Assembly (NCBI GenBank): GCA_037176845.1
Contig: JAYKXP010000317.1
Coordinates: 1 to 27,482, forward strand
Source: Paramarasmius palmivorus
Lineage: Eukaryota > Basidiomycota > Agaricomycetes > Agaricales > Marasmiaceae
Direction of reading: 5' to 3'
DNA: 27,482 nucleotides
In this document: in pieces, positions 1 to 11,140 of the stretch
How the letters are laid out: each line of letters opens with the position of its first letter
Position numbering within the stretch: the first letter of the stretch is position 1
Notes under the pieces: model-generated
The model's database searches: none
Told to the model about the DNA's origin: nothing
Seen by the model: the letters and a program-made list of their open reading frames with translations, nothing else
Translations under genes and position numbers: made by a program

Positions 1-3000
1 GGGGGCGTTTACCGGAATAGATCTTGGGTTTAGGGTACGCAATACATGTTTGCAAGGGACCACGCCTTTCGGGTCTCAAATCCATGGCCACGCGCCGAGA
101 CATAAGTGCCGAATAAGTATGTTCCTGGGGATTCTTTCCCGACAGTCTTCAGTGGTCGATAGAGTGTGAAAATTCCCGTGGGGGTTCATAAAAATTGCTC
201 CGAAAGTCCCACGTCAAAGTAAGTTGTAGGAGGGAGGCGGTCTGTAGTATCTTTCGGATTGGGCTAATTTAATAAACACGTAGGGTTTGTTGGTATAGGG
301 TGCGGCTTAACAATAATTGAGCCTGCATGCGAGAATCACTTCTCTGCGTGCGAAATGGCTCTGTTTATCTCGTGTTTTACCGCCTTAGCAGGGTGAGAGC
401 ACAAAGTCGATGCACAGTGCCCCAGTTGAAGGGGATTGCTCCACTGGGGTTTCGGACCATAGTGGTTTTTGGTGTCATCTCATGGACTCCTATGTGGAAA
501 AAACTCAAATTCCTGACGTGGGTGTGTTGTGTGATTTCTGGTTGTTGTGTTTTAGGAGTGTCCCATGTGGTCATGAGGCTCTGCAACTGGACTGAGTTGT
601 AAGCTTTCGGGATAGCGGAGGATATTCGTCGGTCCGGTCTTGAGGGAACATGCGATGGCTCGGATGGGGGTTGGTGGGAGGATTGGTTTAAGATCGTTAT
701 TGAGAAAATTGAGTGAAGGGGAGTTTATTGTAAATGAAACTTTACAAGTTTGGGGTGTCTGTTGTTTGTTACACTACTGCCGTTTAGGGGAAGCATGGTT
801 GTTAGGTGGGCCGGGGTGCTGGTGTTGTGGTAGAGGGGGTTTTATTTAAAGGGATGTAGTAGGGTTATGGGTAATGGGGTGTGGGTCGTGGAAGGATGGG
901 GGGATGGATGGTTTGAGTCCCGTCCGGACATACTTTCCGGGGGTATTGGGTGGACGGGATACTGAACTTCGATGAAATGGGAGGGGTGCTGAGCGGGGTG
1001 GTGATGAAGAAACCAGGGCTAAGTAGGTAGCGGGGGGGGGTCAGGTTTTTTTTTTGTTTTTTTTTGTTTTTTTAAGGAGGTAGGTGGTGCTAGCTGTGGG
1101 TGGGGGGTTCGTTAAGTGTGGTTTTATTTGTAATGGGGGGATGTCCGGCGGCTGTGTGGTGTTATGCACAGTCACACTGTGGAATGAACTAATGGGGAGG
1201 ATGGTTAGTTGATCGCCCTTAATGGGTGGAAATAGATTGCGGTCGGGGAAGAGGGGTGATAGCAGAAGTCCGTGGTGTTGGGAAAGAAGGGGTGCTCGTA
1301 CGCCAAGTAAGTACTCCGTGGAGAGGAGGGAAGAGTCATTGATGGGTATGAATGGTGCATATTTGGCACGAAGAAGGTCTTGGATGGCGGACATTGCGTC
1401 AGAATAAGAATAATGGCCCCGAACGAAAAGCGGGAGGGGGGCACATTGGGGGAATTGAATGCGCCAGGAGGGGGGGTACATTCTGGGGGGGGAATGTTGG
1501 TGTTGAGTGTGGGTATCGCGGGTTGCGAAAGTGAGTCAGCGACTGCGCGTAATGTTAGGTGGGTTGGGTGGGGTTTGGGGGGCGGCCTTTCGTGTTGACA
1601 GAATACTGGGGGAGGCAAAGGGATTTGCCTACCTCCGACAAGGTTTTGGAAGTAGTTTGGTTGGCGCCACTTCGGATTAGGACATGGAGGCTGGTATGGG
1701 ACGGCCTAAGGCACGCCTTCTGATGGTGGTGATTTGCCGTTAATGCTGAGGTCGCCAGCATGCGAGTGGATGGACTAGCTAGGATTGTAGCAGCCTGGTA
1801 GTGGGGGGTGTCGACCTGCTCAACTGCCTGGCCACTAGCCCACAACTTAGATTTTTTTATATTCAACGCAAGATAGCAGCGGCCTGATTGACGGGGTTCG
1901 TTTGTTATAGTAGAGAGTCGTGTAAGGGTGGGGAAGGACGTGTGTTGGTGGGGGTGAGAAATTGTGCGGATTGGGGGATGGTTGTTTGTGGGTTAGTATC
2001 GGTCACATGGCGTGATTCTCTGGGTCCGGGGAGTGGTGAGGATATGGACAGGTAGGCGGGTATGAAAGTGGTGTGAGGGGGCCTGGGGCCATAGTGGGAG
2101 TTGGTCTATGTTGGTTTGGTGGGGGCTTGCCGCCTTGGACCTTTGGGGATGGTTGGTGGGGGGGGGGCTGGGTTTTTACATATTCGTATTGGATTCAAGC
2201 CGGAGACACCAGGCTCGTGACGGCATTGGGGCGGCAATTGGATAGGAATAAGCGGTGTGCGAGTGGAGGGGAAGGTATAGGGAGGGGAATTGGTGGTAAG
2301 GATCCGGATCGGCATTGGCCACGGATTATGTCGGGCACGTGGGAACGGTGGTGACGGGTATTGAATGGAGGGATGTCTTTGGTAAGCACGTGTCGGGTTG
2401 GTACCGTGGAGCGAGGGTTAGGGTTCGGGGCTGCGGGAGGGTGGGGACGATTGCCGACCCTATCTTGATGTCTAGCTCGGATTCCTGGTGGGGCCGTCGC
2501 AAGCTGGAGATAGCTGGGCTTGAGGTTACGGGGGGGTTAGCGTCTTTATCGTTATGGTTGGGCTGGACCTAGTTGCTTTCTATGGGGGTGTTCGTCTGTA
2601 TTCAACTGCAATCTGGCTCTTGAAGTGGACTGTACGCCGCTCCTTCACTCATAACTATCTGACCTTTCCATTTGTACGGTTGGAAAAATATCGCTCTGGC
2701 ACCTGTCTCGGTTTCAGCGGGATTGTTTGTTAGGCCCTCTCGTTTTTCACTCAGGAGATGGCACGAAAAAAAAGAGTTAATATAAGTCCCCTAGTGTACA
2801 GTTGGTGCGGTGGAGAGCATAACGAACCTGCCTAGCTGTGTCAATTCTATCGAAAAGGGGCTAGTGTATTTCGTCAGACCCAGAGGAGACTGTATTCTAT
2901 TGGGGCTGGGAGGGCCGGCGCGGTTTTTTTGTGACGAAAAGAATCAGTAGGGATCACCCACCAACTTGCCTCCGATCCCCGCCGACCTTTGTGGCGCGTC

Positions 3001-3448
3001 AGTTTTGTTTTTAACGCGATTTCTCATCTGGTCCCCGCTGTACCTCCGCTATCCTAAGGATCGAGGAGGCTTGCTGTAGTGATGTTTTTCGGGCACCACA
3101 AAGAGGAGTGGCATGAGGTATTATTATTGAGAAGTCTGTTCAATCAACCGGGTTGAGGTCCTCTCCTTCCGCTAAACCGACCGTACTCCGCCCGACCTGC
3201 TAGACTAACGAAAAATTCGCACCCAATTGTTCTGCCACCTTCATCAAATGAGCACACGGGCCCCCCCCCCCCCCCCACCACCCCCCCGCACACCCCCGCG
3301 CATTGCACATCAGTGTTGACATATCAATTCCAATAGCATTAAGAAATAAATCATTACACCCGTATGTGGTCCATTCAAAGGGAGGGTCAATAACTAAATC
3401 AGCAAAAAAGTCCAAAAGCTGAGAGAAGCTCGAAGTTGGTTTCGAAGG
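1..3448. other. G-rich stretch without a supportable gene
   Basis: No reading frame here has a recognisable domain. From about 600 to 2570 the + strand is crowded with G runs, including nine in a row near 1032. Around 3261-3276 there is a run of sixteen C. The ORFs present are only glycine/tryptophan-rich on + or proline-rich on -, as expected from base bias alone. The right part (about 3200-3448) lies just past the 3' end of the GMC gene. The neighbouring gene is full of insertions, so this whole end may be poorly corrected sequence rather than real low-complexity DNA. Confidence 0.6.
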
Positions 3449-6362
3449 CTCATATTTGCCGCTTTGATGAGGGTCTGTTGCCTCCAGGCAATCAGTTTTT
3501 TCTTGAAGGTTGGGCGCTAACTTGCACAGGCATGATTGAAGCATCGTCGACACGGAGGTTGGCTGTATCGTAAACTTTGAGTTCGGGCGTTGCGGACCCA
3601 ACATAAGACGTCTGTCCCGTGAGCAAAATCTGCCTTCTGATTCCCGCAACGTACTCCAAGGACTAGGCCTCAATCATTGCCGCGTACCAACAGTGGCGGC
3701 TGAGCCACAGGGCGTTGAAATTGTTGTTGATCCATGTTCTCCAGTGGCATCGGAGCCACGATCAGAGCCATTCAGGTACGGCCCCTCCTGGTGTAGTTTC
3801 GCCTGTAAGGATTAGAGAGCGCTAATGGTTGAACACCGTTTTTAGAAATGAAATATTGAGAAAAAAAGTCGTGATGTATGTTCCTTAGGGGCTGGGGGGC
3901 TGGTCAGTACGCGGACGGCGGGATAATCTCGCACGCAGCTATTTGCACATCCATAGCCCAGTCCACTTTTGAACGGTAAATGTACAGCGAAAACCTCGTC
4001 TAGTGCAAATTTGTTGAGGGGTGAGTGCAGCGTACCTGAGAAGTAGTTTTGATGCGCGGATATTTTGAGGTTTCTGGAAAGGATTTGTTGACTCCGTGCA
4101 TCAAATTCAGACTTCATTAAGTGGGTTGGTTTTCAAAAATAATTTGCCCAAAACCGTGTCCCGTCGAACATCCTTCTCACGTCCGGAAATTGCCTCGACT
4201 TCAAGGGTTTTATGGAAGGACTGATGCTGCCAGATAAACTTCAAACATGGACCATGCTAGTGACCACAGGTGGCGTGTGTCTAAAAGCGCGGTTAGTACG
4301 AATGGGAACAGTAGCGACTAGATCGATCACTGAGGGACTTACTCATGGACCATCCGTGTTGTAAAACAGCTTTCAGAGTGGGGGTACAACGGGAGGCTGT
4401 TGGTCGAACTTGAGCCCTGATTCCTATTGTCGAAATCATGATAAACACCCAAACTTTATCACCGTTCCTTATTGTAATCAAAGTCGGCTTGTAAACTTGG
4501 AATTTTTATCTGTTGCAAAGCGGATACTGATGTGATCCTGCTTGGCTCGATGGTCCCTTTGCTATAATTCGTTATTGACTGGCTCGTTGTTGACAATGGG
4601 GGATGTTTGGGGGTGGGTGGGGGGGGTGGCGTTATAACGGGGCGAAGAGTTCTCTCTAACGTACTTTTGGGGTATGCAATGCAAATCTGAAGGACCCGCG
4701 GCCCCTTCGGTGGGTCGAATACAAATGCCGCGGACGGGGGCGCGATTAGCATGCGACATCGTCCTGTCTCAATGTAGATTCTTTCCGAGGGGCGGGGAGG
4801 GGGGGTGCCGTTTACTTCAGGTCAATCAGGATGGCGGCTTGATTATGTGGGGAAAAGTTTTCAGGCGACGGGGGGGTGCTGGGTAAGAGCGAGTCGCCAA
4901 TTTTTACCCGATAGGGTGACAGGGGGGGGGACGGTCGGGGAGTTGGGTTGGGGTGGGGTCTGTTGGTCATACACTGGGAAGTTCAGGGTACACGCATTTT
5001 CAAAGTGTGTAACTTGTGGGCAATACTACTTACCATTATTGCAAGGCAGCAAGGATAACACTCTCTCCTTGCGAAGGCTGTGTTATAGATCTTCGTGAAG
5101 CCCTCCGCCACTGGCAGGAGCAAATTCAATGCCAAGAGGCCCCTTGCTTTTCGTAAGATTGGAACATGGGTTGACTACCTGCATAGCCAGTTAATCTCGT
5201 GTGCCACTGGTAGCAAATAAGTCTTAAGTGAGCTAAAATGTAACGAAATCTCAGCAGAAGCCTACCTTGGTGTCCACGCAATTAGTGAGGGTGAACCCAA
5301 GTGGTCCGTATGCTCTCGACGGGTCATGTAGTCTTGAGATAAGCCTCGGGGAGCGGTAGGACAGGGTTCGATTGATCACCAACAATGCCATTCCAATTCG
5401 TCGTGTACGATGATATTCAACAGTTTGGGCTAAAGACGGACGACATGCAAACTCACGAAGGGCGTCATAGAGACACTGTTTGGATTGCCACCTTGAGGTC
5501 TGGACAATGGGTCATTCCAGTCAAGCTTGTGTTGATGGTATTTATGAAGGCTGGCTGCTGAGGGGCCTCCATACATGTCGTCCGGGAAAAGTAACTTGAA
5601 CTGGTCCATTGAATCCGTGGGCGGGTATGCATCGTTTGGATTGAGCGCCCCTTCTACAGATTGTTGCCCATTCGGGCCGGAAAAAAAAATAAAAAAAAGA
5701 GAAAAAGTTTCAGGACTGCTGAGATTATTGTGAGACCGGTAGAGTATGATTCGGTTTGGTCTGTAAAGCTGACATACCTTCTTCATGTAGTTTTTAAACA
5801 TTCCATCCCAGTTCCATCCGACACTAGCTTCCGAGGATAATTCCAGCCAAAGTTGACCAAGCGTTAGTATTGGGCCGCTAGACCCGTGTGTAATGGGCTT
5901 CCACCATTGATGGATGAGGCTACGACCAGCAGAGAGTCTTTTCCACTACCCAATAAAAACGTCAATTAAAAAGTGCAAAACTCCAGGTAGAAATAAGAAA
6001 CTTGCAACTCACGAAACCATGGTTCCGGTGTTCCGTTGGCCAATTGCCAGTCCATTGAGGGTGTACCAAATGCCTGGGCATTACGCGTAAAATCATACAC
6101 CCTTTGAGTCACCTCTGTCGTCTGCGCCCGCCTCGATGAGAAGGCGGACCGTCGAATACGCGTAAGTTTCTGCCAAACGTGTGCAGCAACAGTGGTACCC
6201 GTCAACCCGCCTCCTACCGACGATGAAATCGAAAGTTTGACCATTCGCAACTGAAGGGTCTGTTGTTACGCCAAATGCACGCTTGTGAGATCTGGGGAGG
6301 CAGAAAGAAATGATGGAGAAGAAGACGCAAAACGCATGCAACGCGGTGGTTGTTGGTGACAC
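3449..6362 (-). CDS. GMC oxidoreductase (AA3_2-like), frame broken many times
   Basis: This is a glucose-methanol-choline flavoprotein, probably secreted and oxidising alcohols or sugars. Reading - strand peptides in order across changing frames gives a hydrophobic N-terminus (ALHAFCVFFSIISFCL), then FGVTTDPSVANGQTFDFIV and a GGGLTGTT dinucleotide-binding motif near 6200. IEAGADDRGDS follows near 6135, then VYDFTRNAQAFGTP and SSINGG. Further on come GWNWDGMFKNYMKK near 5790, FPDDMYGGP near 5570, GGNPNSVSMTPF near 5480, GIEFAPASGG near 5130, DVQIA and RVLTSPP near 3920, and YDTANLRV...DASIMPVQVSA near 3560-3525. The order matches the family from start to end. The span is about 2.9 kb, longer than the intact 687-codon paralogue at 17448, mainly because of extra single bases. 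The catalytic histidine region is too garbled to judge. Either a pseudogene or, more likely, a real gene in error-rich sequence. Confidence 0.8.
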
Positions 6363-7837
6363 CTAGTAGAAGGCGGAAAACCATCCTGAAGAGTCGGGGA
6401 TTGGCCTGGCTGGTGGTTGGTTCCCCGCACATCGATTTAAATACCAAAGAGAACACGGCGAGCAAGGCCGTGGATTGACGTCGAGTGACAAGGGTTGTAT
6501 GAATGAATCCGGAAGGGGGGTGGGTGGTTCAACCCAGACATATTATTGAATGGCTTTCAAAACGCGCCAGTGTCGGGGTGCATGACGCGGTCATTTTCAC
6601 CTATTGCATCCGTCTAGTCTGTCCTAGTTCATTCGGGAATAAGTTTTCGCCACAAAAAAAACTGTAGTGTCGGGCGGTCCATTTAGTCGGCGGTTGAATG
6701 ATGTTTCTGAAGTCAAGTGGAATCAAAGTTGAGTGTCCACAACTGCAGCCTGCCTGCTGCGATGGGAGAAATGACCGGCTATCGCCGAACTCTCAGCTCA
6801 CCATTTACCGTTACGTTCCATGGTCCGCTCGTTAATTTTATTCTTTCTGCTTTTTCTGTCTCTGGTTTGTGTGACATCCTCAGGATGAATTGCGCAACTC
6901 GCGGATCGTTTCATTCAAGGGCCCTTGAAGGCATCGGTACGAAGCTCGCTCAAGATTGAATGTCGTGCAATATAGTTGACGCGGGAAACTGTTTTCTTAA
7001 CAGGCACAGCCGCATTTGCACTTTGCAACAGCCATGGAGGGGGGGTGGTTCGGGAAGGACGGTGGGGTTTGGGGAATATCGATTTAGTGAGTTACGCGAC
7101 TGTGGGAATTCAATTGTGTAACCAGTAATGATAACGTTCCGATACTGAAAGTAACTTGAGCGGTGTCCTCACATTACACCCTAATCAAATCTGAGGTACT
7201 CCCATCACCAAATCTTACACAATGCAATGGTCGTAATGCTGTCTAATGCATTTCCTGGTCAATATATATGATCATCTTTTTGCAGACTTTATTTCGAGGA
7301 GTTGATTGATCAAGTAGTTGAATTAGTACGTCCAGAGTCCCCTTTACTTTTCGTGTCTGGATCGAGAAGTAAGTGTTGCTCGTCTGGCCCCACTATCTCG
7401 GGCGTCCAATGGGTATCACCGCACAAACGACGACGCTTATTCCGACTCTCTTATGTATCCCAGCTCCGAGCGATCTCGGGAATCAGAGCAAGGGGGTGGA
7501 AACGACATCGGCATGAGGGTTCTCATCCTCCTCGATTTGTTTCAACAAACACTGTAGGTCCATCATATCCGTACGGCTCCGAGAGGTACACATTCAGGGA
7601 CACTTCTAGGATACTGAGGGGCCGAGCATCACGGCCATCCCGATGCGGAGTGGGGGGGGTTAAGCCCATTGAGGGTATGCTCAGTTTGGGGGTCAAGGCA
7701 GTGTGGCGGCGTAGGGGAGTGGTGTGACGTCCGCCGGATTTAGGTTTTATTAGAAGGGAAGAGCTTTGTGCGCTTATTAGATTGATAGCCAAACCCTGAA
7801 TCGAAACGCCTGGAAGCATGCCGCTGTTTGCGGGGAG
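6363..7837. other. Intergenic stretch, no gene recognised
   Basis: Apart from the promoter just upstream of 6362, I see no conserved domain on either strand. The ORFs at 7302-7727 (+) and 7523-7843 (-) lie largely opposite each other and neither resembles a family I know. Frame-shifted coding sequence could be hidden here, given the state of the neighbouring gene. Confidence 0.5.
6435..6443 (-). promoter_or_regulatory. TATA-like box of the 3449-6362 GMC gene
   Basis: On the - strand this reads tatttaaat, about 72 bases upstream of the inferred ATG at 6362. That is a normal distance for a fungal TATA element. Assigned on position and sequence only. Confidence 0.4.
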
Positions 7838-8769
7838 GTGCACTTTCTATCAAGTGTCAATACGAATGAAGAAAGTGCGTTGACTTATGCCTATATCATG
7901 TTCCCATTCAACGCCATTGATGACACACTTTCAATCCTGAATATCGTTTCGGGGTTCCCGGGCGTTGCAAAGACTGAGCGATGGAGGCCCCAGGTTGCCT
8001 TCACTCTTAGATCGTTTCCGTTTACGATATGGGGGGAAGCCGGTATATCGGCACCGGGTGAATACAGTCTTCGACAACCCCCGTCCGCTGCCTTCCTCTG
8101 ACACTTTGGACCTGACACAAAATCCTGCTGAAAATCCCACCGGGTTTCCTCACGATGTCGTTCTGGTGGAATGGCTCTCTGCTGGTTTTTCTGTCAAGTT
8201 GAGGAACCTAACGCTCGGTTTAGAAGTGGATGGATGGACGCCGCTCTCCGTGCTTTGGCACGCTTCCTCCAATTGTTGTGGTATCTGCTGAACCCAGACC
8301 CCTGGTCACTCTCAAGGCTGGGTCATTCGATGTATGGATTTGCCATATTCGGGGGTTCAGGTGGCTAAAGGCGAGGAAGGAGATTCGGCCGTCATTTGGT
8401 AATCTCGTCAATGCACTTTCCATACCACCACCAAACTAAGTTTATCTAGAGCACCTTGTAGCAAGCCGCCCAGTGCTTGCCAGGGGTATGGTCGCACGGT
8501 GTCTCGAAGAACTCAAATTACATTCACTATTCCTTGGCCAGGGTCATAAGTACTCCATCTCTCACGGTTTCTGTCCCTATCTCCTTGATCCCAATCAATC
8601 TGTTCGTATTCCACTCTTTTCAGGTCAGATGCTGCAACGGCAGGAATTATACGTGGCGATCGACAACAGCTCGCACGGAATCGATATAGGCGTTGGGAAA
8701 CACAGAAGCTGGCATAGTGCGGACATTGATATTGGCCGGAGATTACTTTTCCCGTCATCAGAGAGTTGA
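7838..8769 (+). pseudogene. Possible broken coding region with LRR-like strings
   Basis: Two + strand stretches look more protein-like than their surroundings. One (7965-8291) contains RYGGKPVYRHRV, PHDVVLVEWLSAGF and VKLRNLTLGLEV. The other (8473-8769) begins near CLEELKLHSLFL. The spacing of leucines in LRNLTLGLEV and CLEELKLHSL resembles single leucine-rich repeats of fungal F-box proteins. No F-box is visible and I cannot join the pieces into one frame. The type is provisional: it could be noise-broken coding sequence, a decayed gene, or chance. I assign no function. Confidence 0.2.
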
Positions 8770-9376
8770 TGATAGTCGTTACCGTGCGGGGTTTGCTTTG
8801 GGACGAGCCATCACGGAGGTGGAATGTTAGCTGACGGGGAACAGGATGTTGCTGAATGTTTTCGGGGACTGCTTCCACAATGTGCAGCAAATAGGTTCTT
8901 GCATTCAGCTTCAAATACATCTGTATTCGAATCGAGCCCAACGCATGCACGTTCTAGTTGCTGGAAGCACTATGTGGTGGGATACGGACACACTGGAAAC
9001 ACGTATACAACATGTACCTCGCATTTCTGGCTCTGGCCGGCACCTTTTTTGTCATTGCAAAACACGTTCTATGCGTACATCGTGATTTGCCCCTACTTAG
9101 CGCCCCAGACGGCAACCTGCACAGTCGCGAAATGGACTCGACTTGCATTGCGCAGATCCACCGCTACGAGGACACGACGCAGATTTGGGTACAAGAAACG
9201 ACGTAGGCGAGAGTGGGCGAGGCCATTATCATGAAGGACACGATGCCCATTGATCCCAGCGCCATCGACGTCTCCCATTCATCATCGTGGCCACTTTACT
9301 AGCCGAGGTGTCTCACTTCATAGCCAATGACAGAAAAGGAGGCGAATAAGACAATCCTCGATCCAACTCATCGTCT
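8770..9376. other. Unassigned stretch with overlapping ORFs
   Basis: ORFs of 136 and 82 codons (+, 8824-9234 and 8958-9206) and 145 codons (-, 8513-8950) overlap here. The 8958-9206 frame holds a hydrophobic segment (MYLAFLALAGTFFVIA) that could span a membrane. None matches a family I recognise, and their overlap on both strands argues that most are chance. Confidence 0.3.
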
Positions 9377-9384
9377 TGACGTCA
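9377..9384. promoter_or_regulatory. CRE-type site TGACGTCA upstream of the 9514 gene
   Basis: A perfect eight-base palindrome TGACGTCA lies 137 bases before the ATG at 9514. This is the consensus for ATF/CREB-type bZIP factors, which in fungi often serve stress responses. Functional use here is inference. A CAC-rich tract at about 9460-9500 lies between it and the start codon. Confidence 0.4.
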
Positions 9385-9513
9385 CTCTGCCTGCGACGTC
9401 GAATCGCGACATTTATATCGTGGCTCTGAAATCAGTATCTCCTCAGAGTCCTCACCACCGTCACCACCACCACCACCAACCACCCACCACTACCTCGACT
9501 CACCATCACAAAC

Positions 9514-10135
9514 ATGTCAACGCCTTTACCAACTTCCCCTTCTGCCCTCAAGAAGCTTGAGAAGCAGATCACACAAGAAGCCAAATCTGAGGACTCTACC
9601 CTCAAGCATGCCATGAAGGACCTCGCCCATGTCGAAAAGTCGGCAGCGAAAGCTGAGAAGGTAAGTAAGTTTTCTATGTTGCATTCTGATGATCAAATCG
9701 TCGACATGTTTCTTCAGGCAGTCGACAAATCGACCCATGCGCTTCATAAGGCTGTCAAGGAAGACGCCGCTGACAAGGCGCTCAACAAAGCAACACATCA
9801 CCACGATATTGCTGTAGGAAATTGTATCCGCTGCCGAGAGGGACATCGAGTGAGGTATGAGTGTTGCGATGTGGATATGCTGACAGCGCGCAATTATAGG
9901 CTGAAAAGCAACACAGCGTTGTCTTCAGCAACAGGTTGACGCGAGGAAAGCTGAAGTCGACACTGCTCTGCTTGTTTCCCAGCCAGCAAATAAGGTGCGT
10001 TCAAAGCTTACCACTGAACCCTTTTTCCTGATGATTTTTGTCGCGTTCTAACACAAGGTTCGCGAAGCTCGCCTGGCGGAGATTGAGCAAGCGAAGGAAT
10101 CTGGGAATCAGACTGCCGGTGTTGATGTGGCGTAG
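9514..10135 (+). CDS. Small Lys/Ala/Glu-rich coiled-coil protein, function unknown
   Basis: The start gives MSTPLPTSPSALKKLEKQIT, followed by a highly charged helical protein rich in A, K, E, H and Q with no signal peptide. Exon 1 is 9514-9660. The intron 9661-9717 has GTAAGT...TTCAG ends. Exon 2 from 9718 reads STHALHKAVKEDAADKALNK and then HHHDIAVGN. An extra base near 9820 breaks the frame, and VSAAERDIE continues in the next one. An intron of about 50 bases ends at 9899. Exon 3 resumes as QQVDARKAEVDTALLVSQ after another break and stops at 9994. The intron 9995-10057 is followed by VREARLAEIEQAKESGNQ and the stop. It resembles short coiled-coil proteins common in basidiomycetes. The breaks at two or three places look like single-base errors. 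No enzymatic motif is visible. Confidence 0.7.
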
Positions 10136-11090
10136 ACGCTGTTTTATACTTTGTACATGCAATGATTAAGCTGAACATAACGTACCCTAGGCTTCGCTCA
10201 AGCGACTACCCCTCGCGGAGATGACGGTTGTGATAATTAGAACTTTTCTGTGGCCTCAATTCAATCTGTGCTACCGTGTCTTTACAGGCCGGTTTTGGGC
10301 GTCAAGAGACTCCGAGACCGTTATCTGCCTATACCAATCACCGCTAATAGAAGGCACCCGGTTGTTATCGACACACATGTCTTCAAATTCTGTGCCAGGC
10401 TCTGTCCCCGACACAGGTAATGTTCGGGTCATTCACATGATGACGCCTATACATTACTGGTAGCCAAAAGTCTACCAGTGACCATGTGGAAGTGATTGAC
10501 TATTCCAGATGGAACCGCTGGCTTGCCGCAAGCTCTGCTGTTTCTGCAGATTGTACCTTGCCGCCATAATGCCTTTTGCATGTGTACTCTAGGACAGTAG
10601 ATTACTACGGCCTTGATATACTATGACTTGGCATCATGACTTCGAGATTGAATGCTTCGAAAATGCACATCTAGTGCTGAGAATTTTGCTTGTCACGAAA
10701 AGATAGAGACAGGAGATATCGATTCGTACAGAATGGGAGATAAAGAACAAGCGATGAGCCAGTATTTTGCGAGTTGCCATGGTGAATGAAGGGTCAGAGC
10801 GAGGTCAGAGTGTTTGTGTATGTTTGGAAGAGTGAGGAAACTATTTTCTACCGCCAACGAGACCTTGACAACAACTAACACATCCCATACGAAGAGGCTG
10901 CATGGGACCTTATCTAAAATTGACAGTTCCCGATGGGATGAATTCCAATGTTGTTTCCATTCCTCGAGACAACCTTATGGTCCGGGATCTCCGTGCAAGA
11001 TTTGGACGCATGGATAGGGCAGCTCTTGGAATGCTACTCTCCGATAAGACCACACTGTTTCTTACTGGCCGTAACGCTTAAAAGAGGCTG
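10136..11090. other. Intergenic stretch, nothing recognised
   Basis: About 950 bases between two + strand genes. The only ORFs are under 85 codons and lack domains or start context. I see no repeat, tRNA or transposon remnant. Confidence 0.5.
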
Positions 11091-11100
11091 ATAAAATATA
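11091..11100 (+). promoter_or_regulatory. TATA-like box of the M43 protease gene
   Basis: The sequence ataaaatata lies 41 bases upstream of the ATG at 11141, a typical fungal core-promoter spacing. Assigned by sequence and position only. Confidence 0.45.
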
Positions 11101-11140
11101 TGGCTCTTCACTGCTCAGTCATTCCTCTGGTAGCACGACA

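Noticed and set aside
1041..1866. Proline-rich - strand ORFs of 146, 137 and 103 codons
   Set aside because: They overlap each other, have no domain, and their composition follows directly from the G runs on the other strand.
2411..2430. Telomere-like agggttagggtt
   Set aside because: Only about two units, and the G-rich strand points the wrong way for a chromosome end at the left of the window. Best explained by the local G-rich bias.
5430..5801. A stand-alone 123-codon - strand protein
   Set aside because: It is one frame of the larger GMC gene and reads through an intron and frame breaks.
8513..8950. 145-codon - strand ORF
   Set aside because: No family recognised, and it overlaps + strand ORFs of similar length in an error-rich region.
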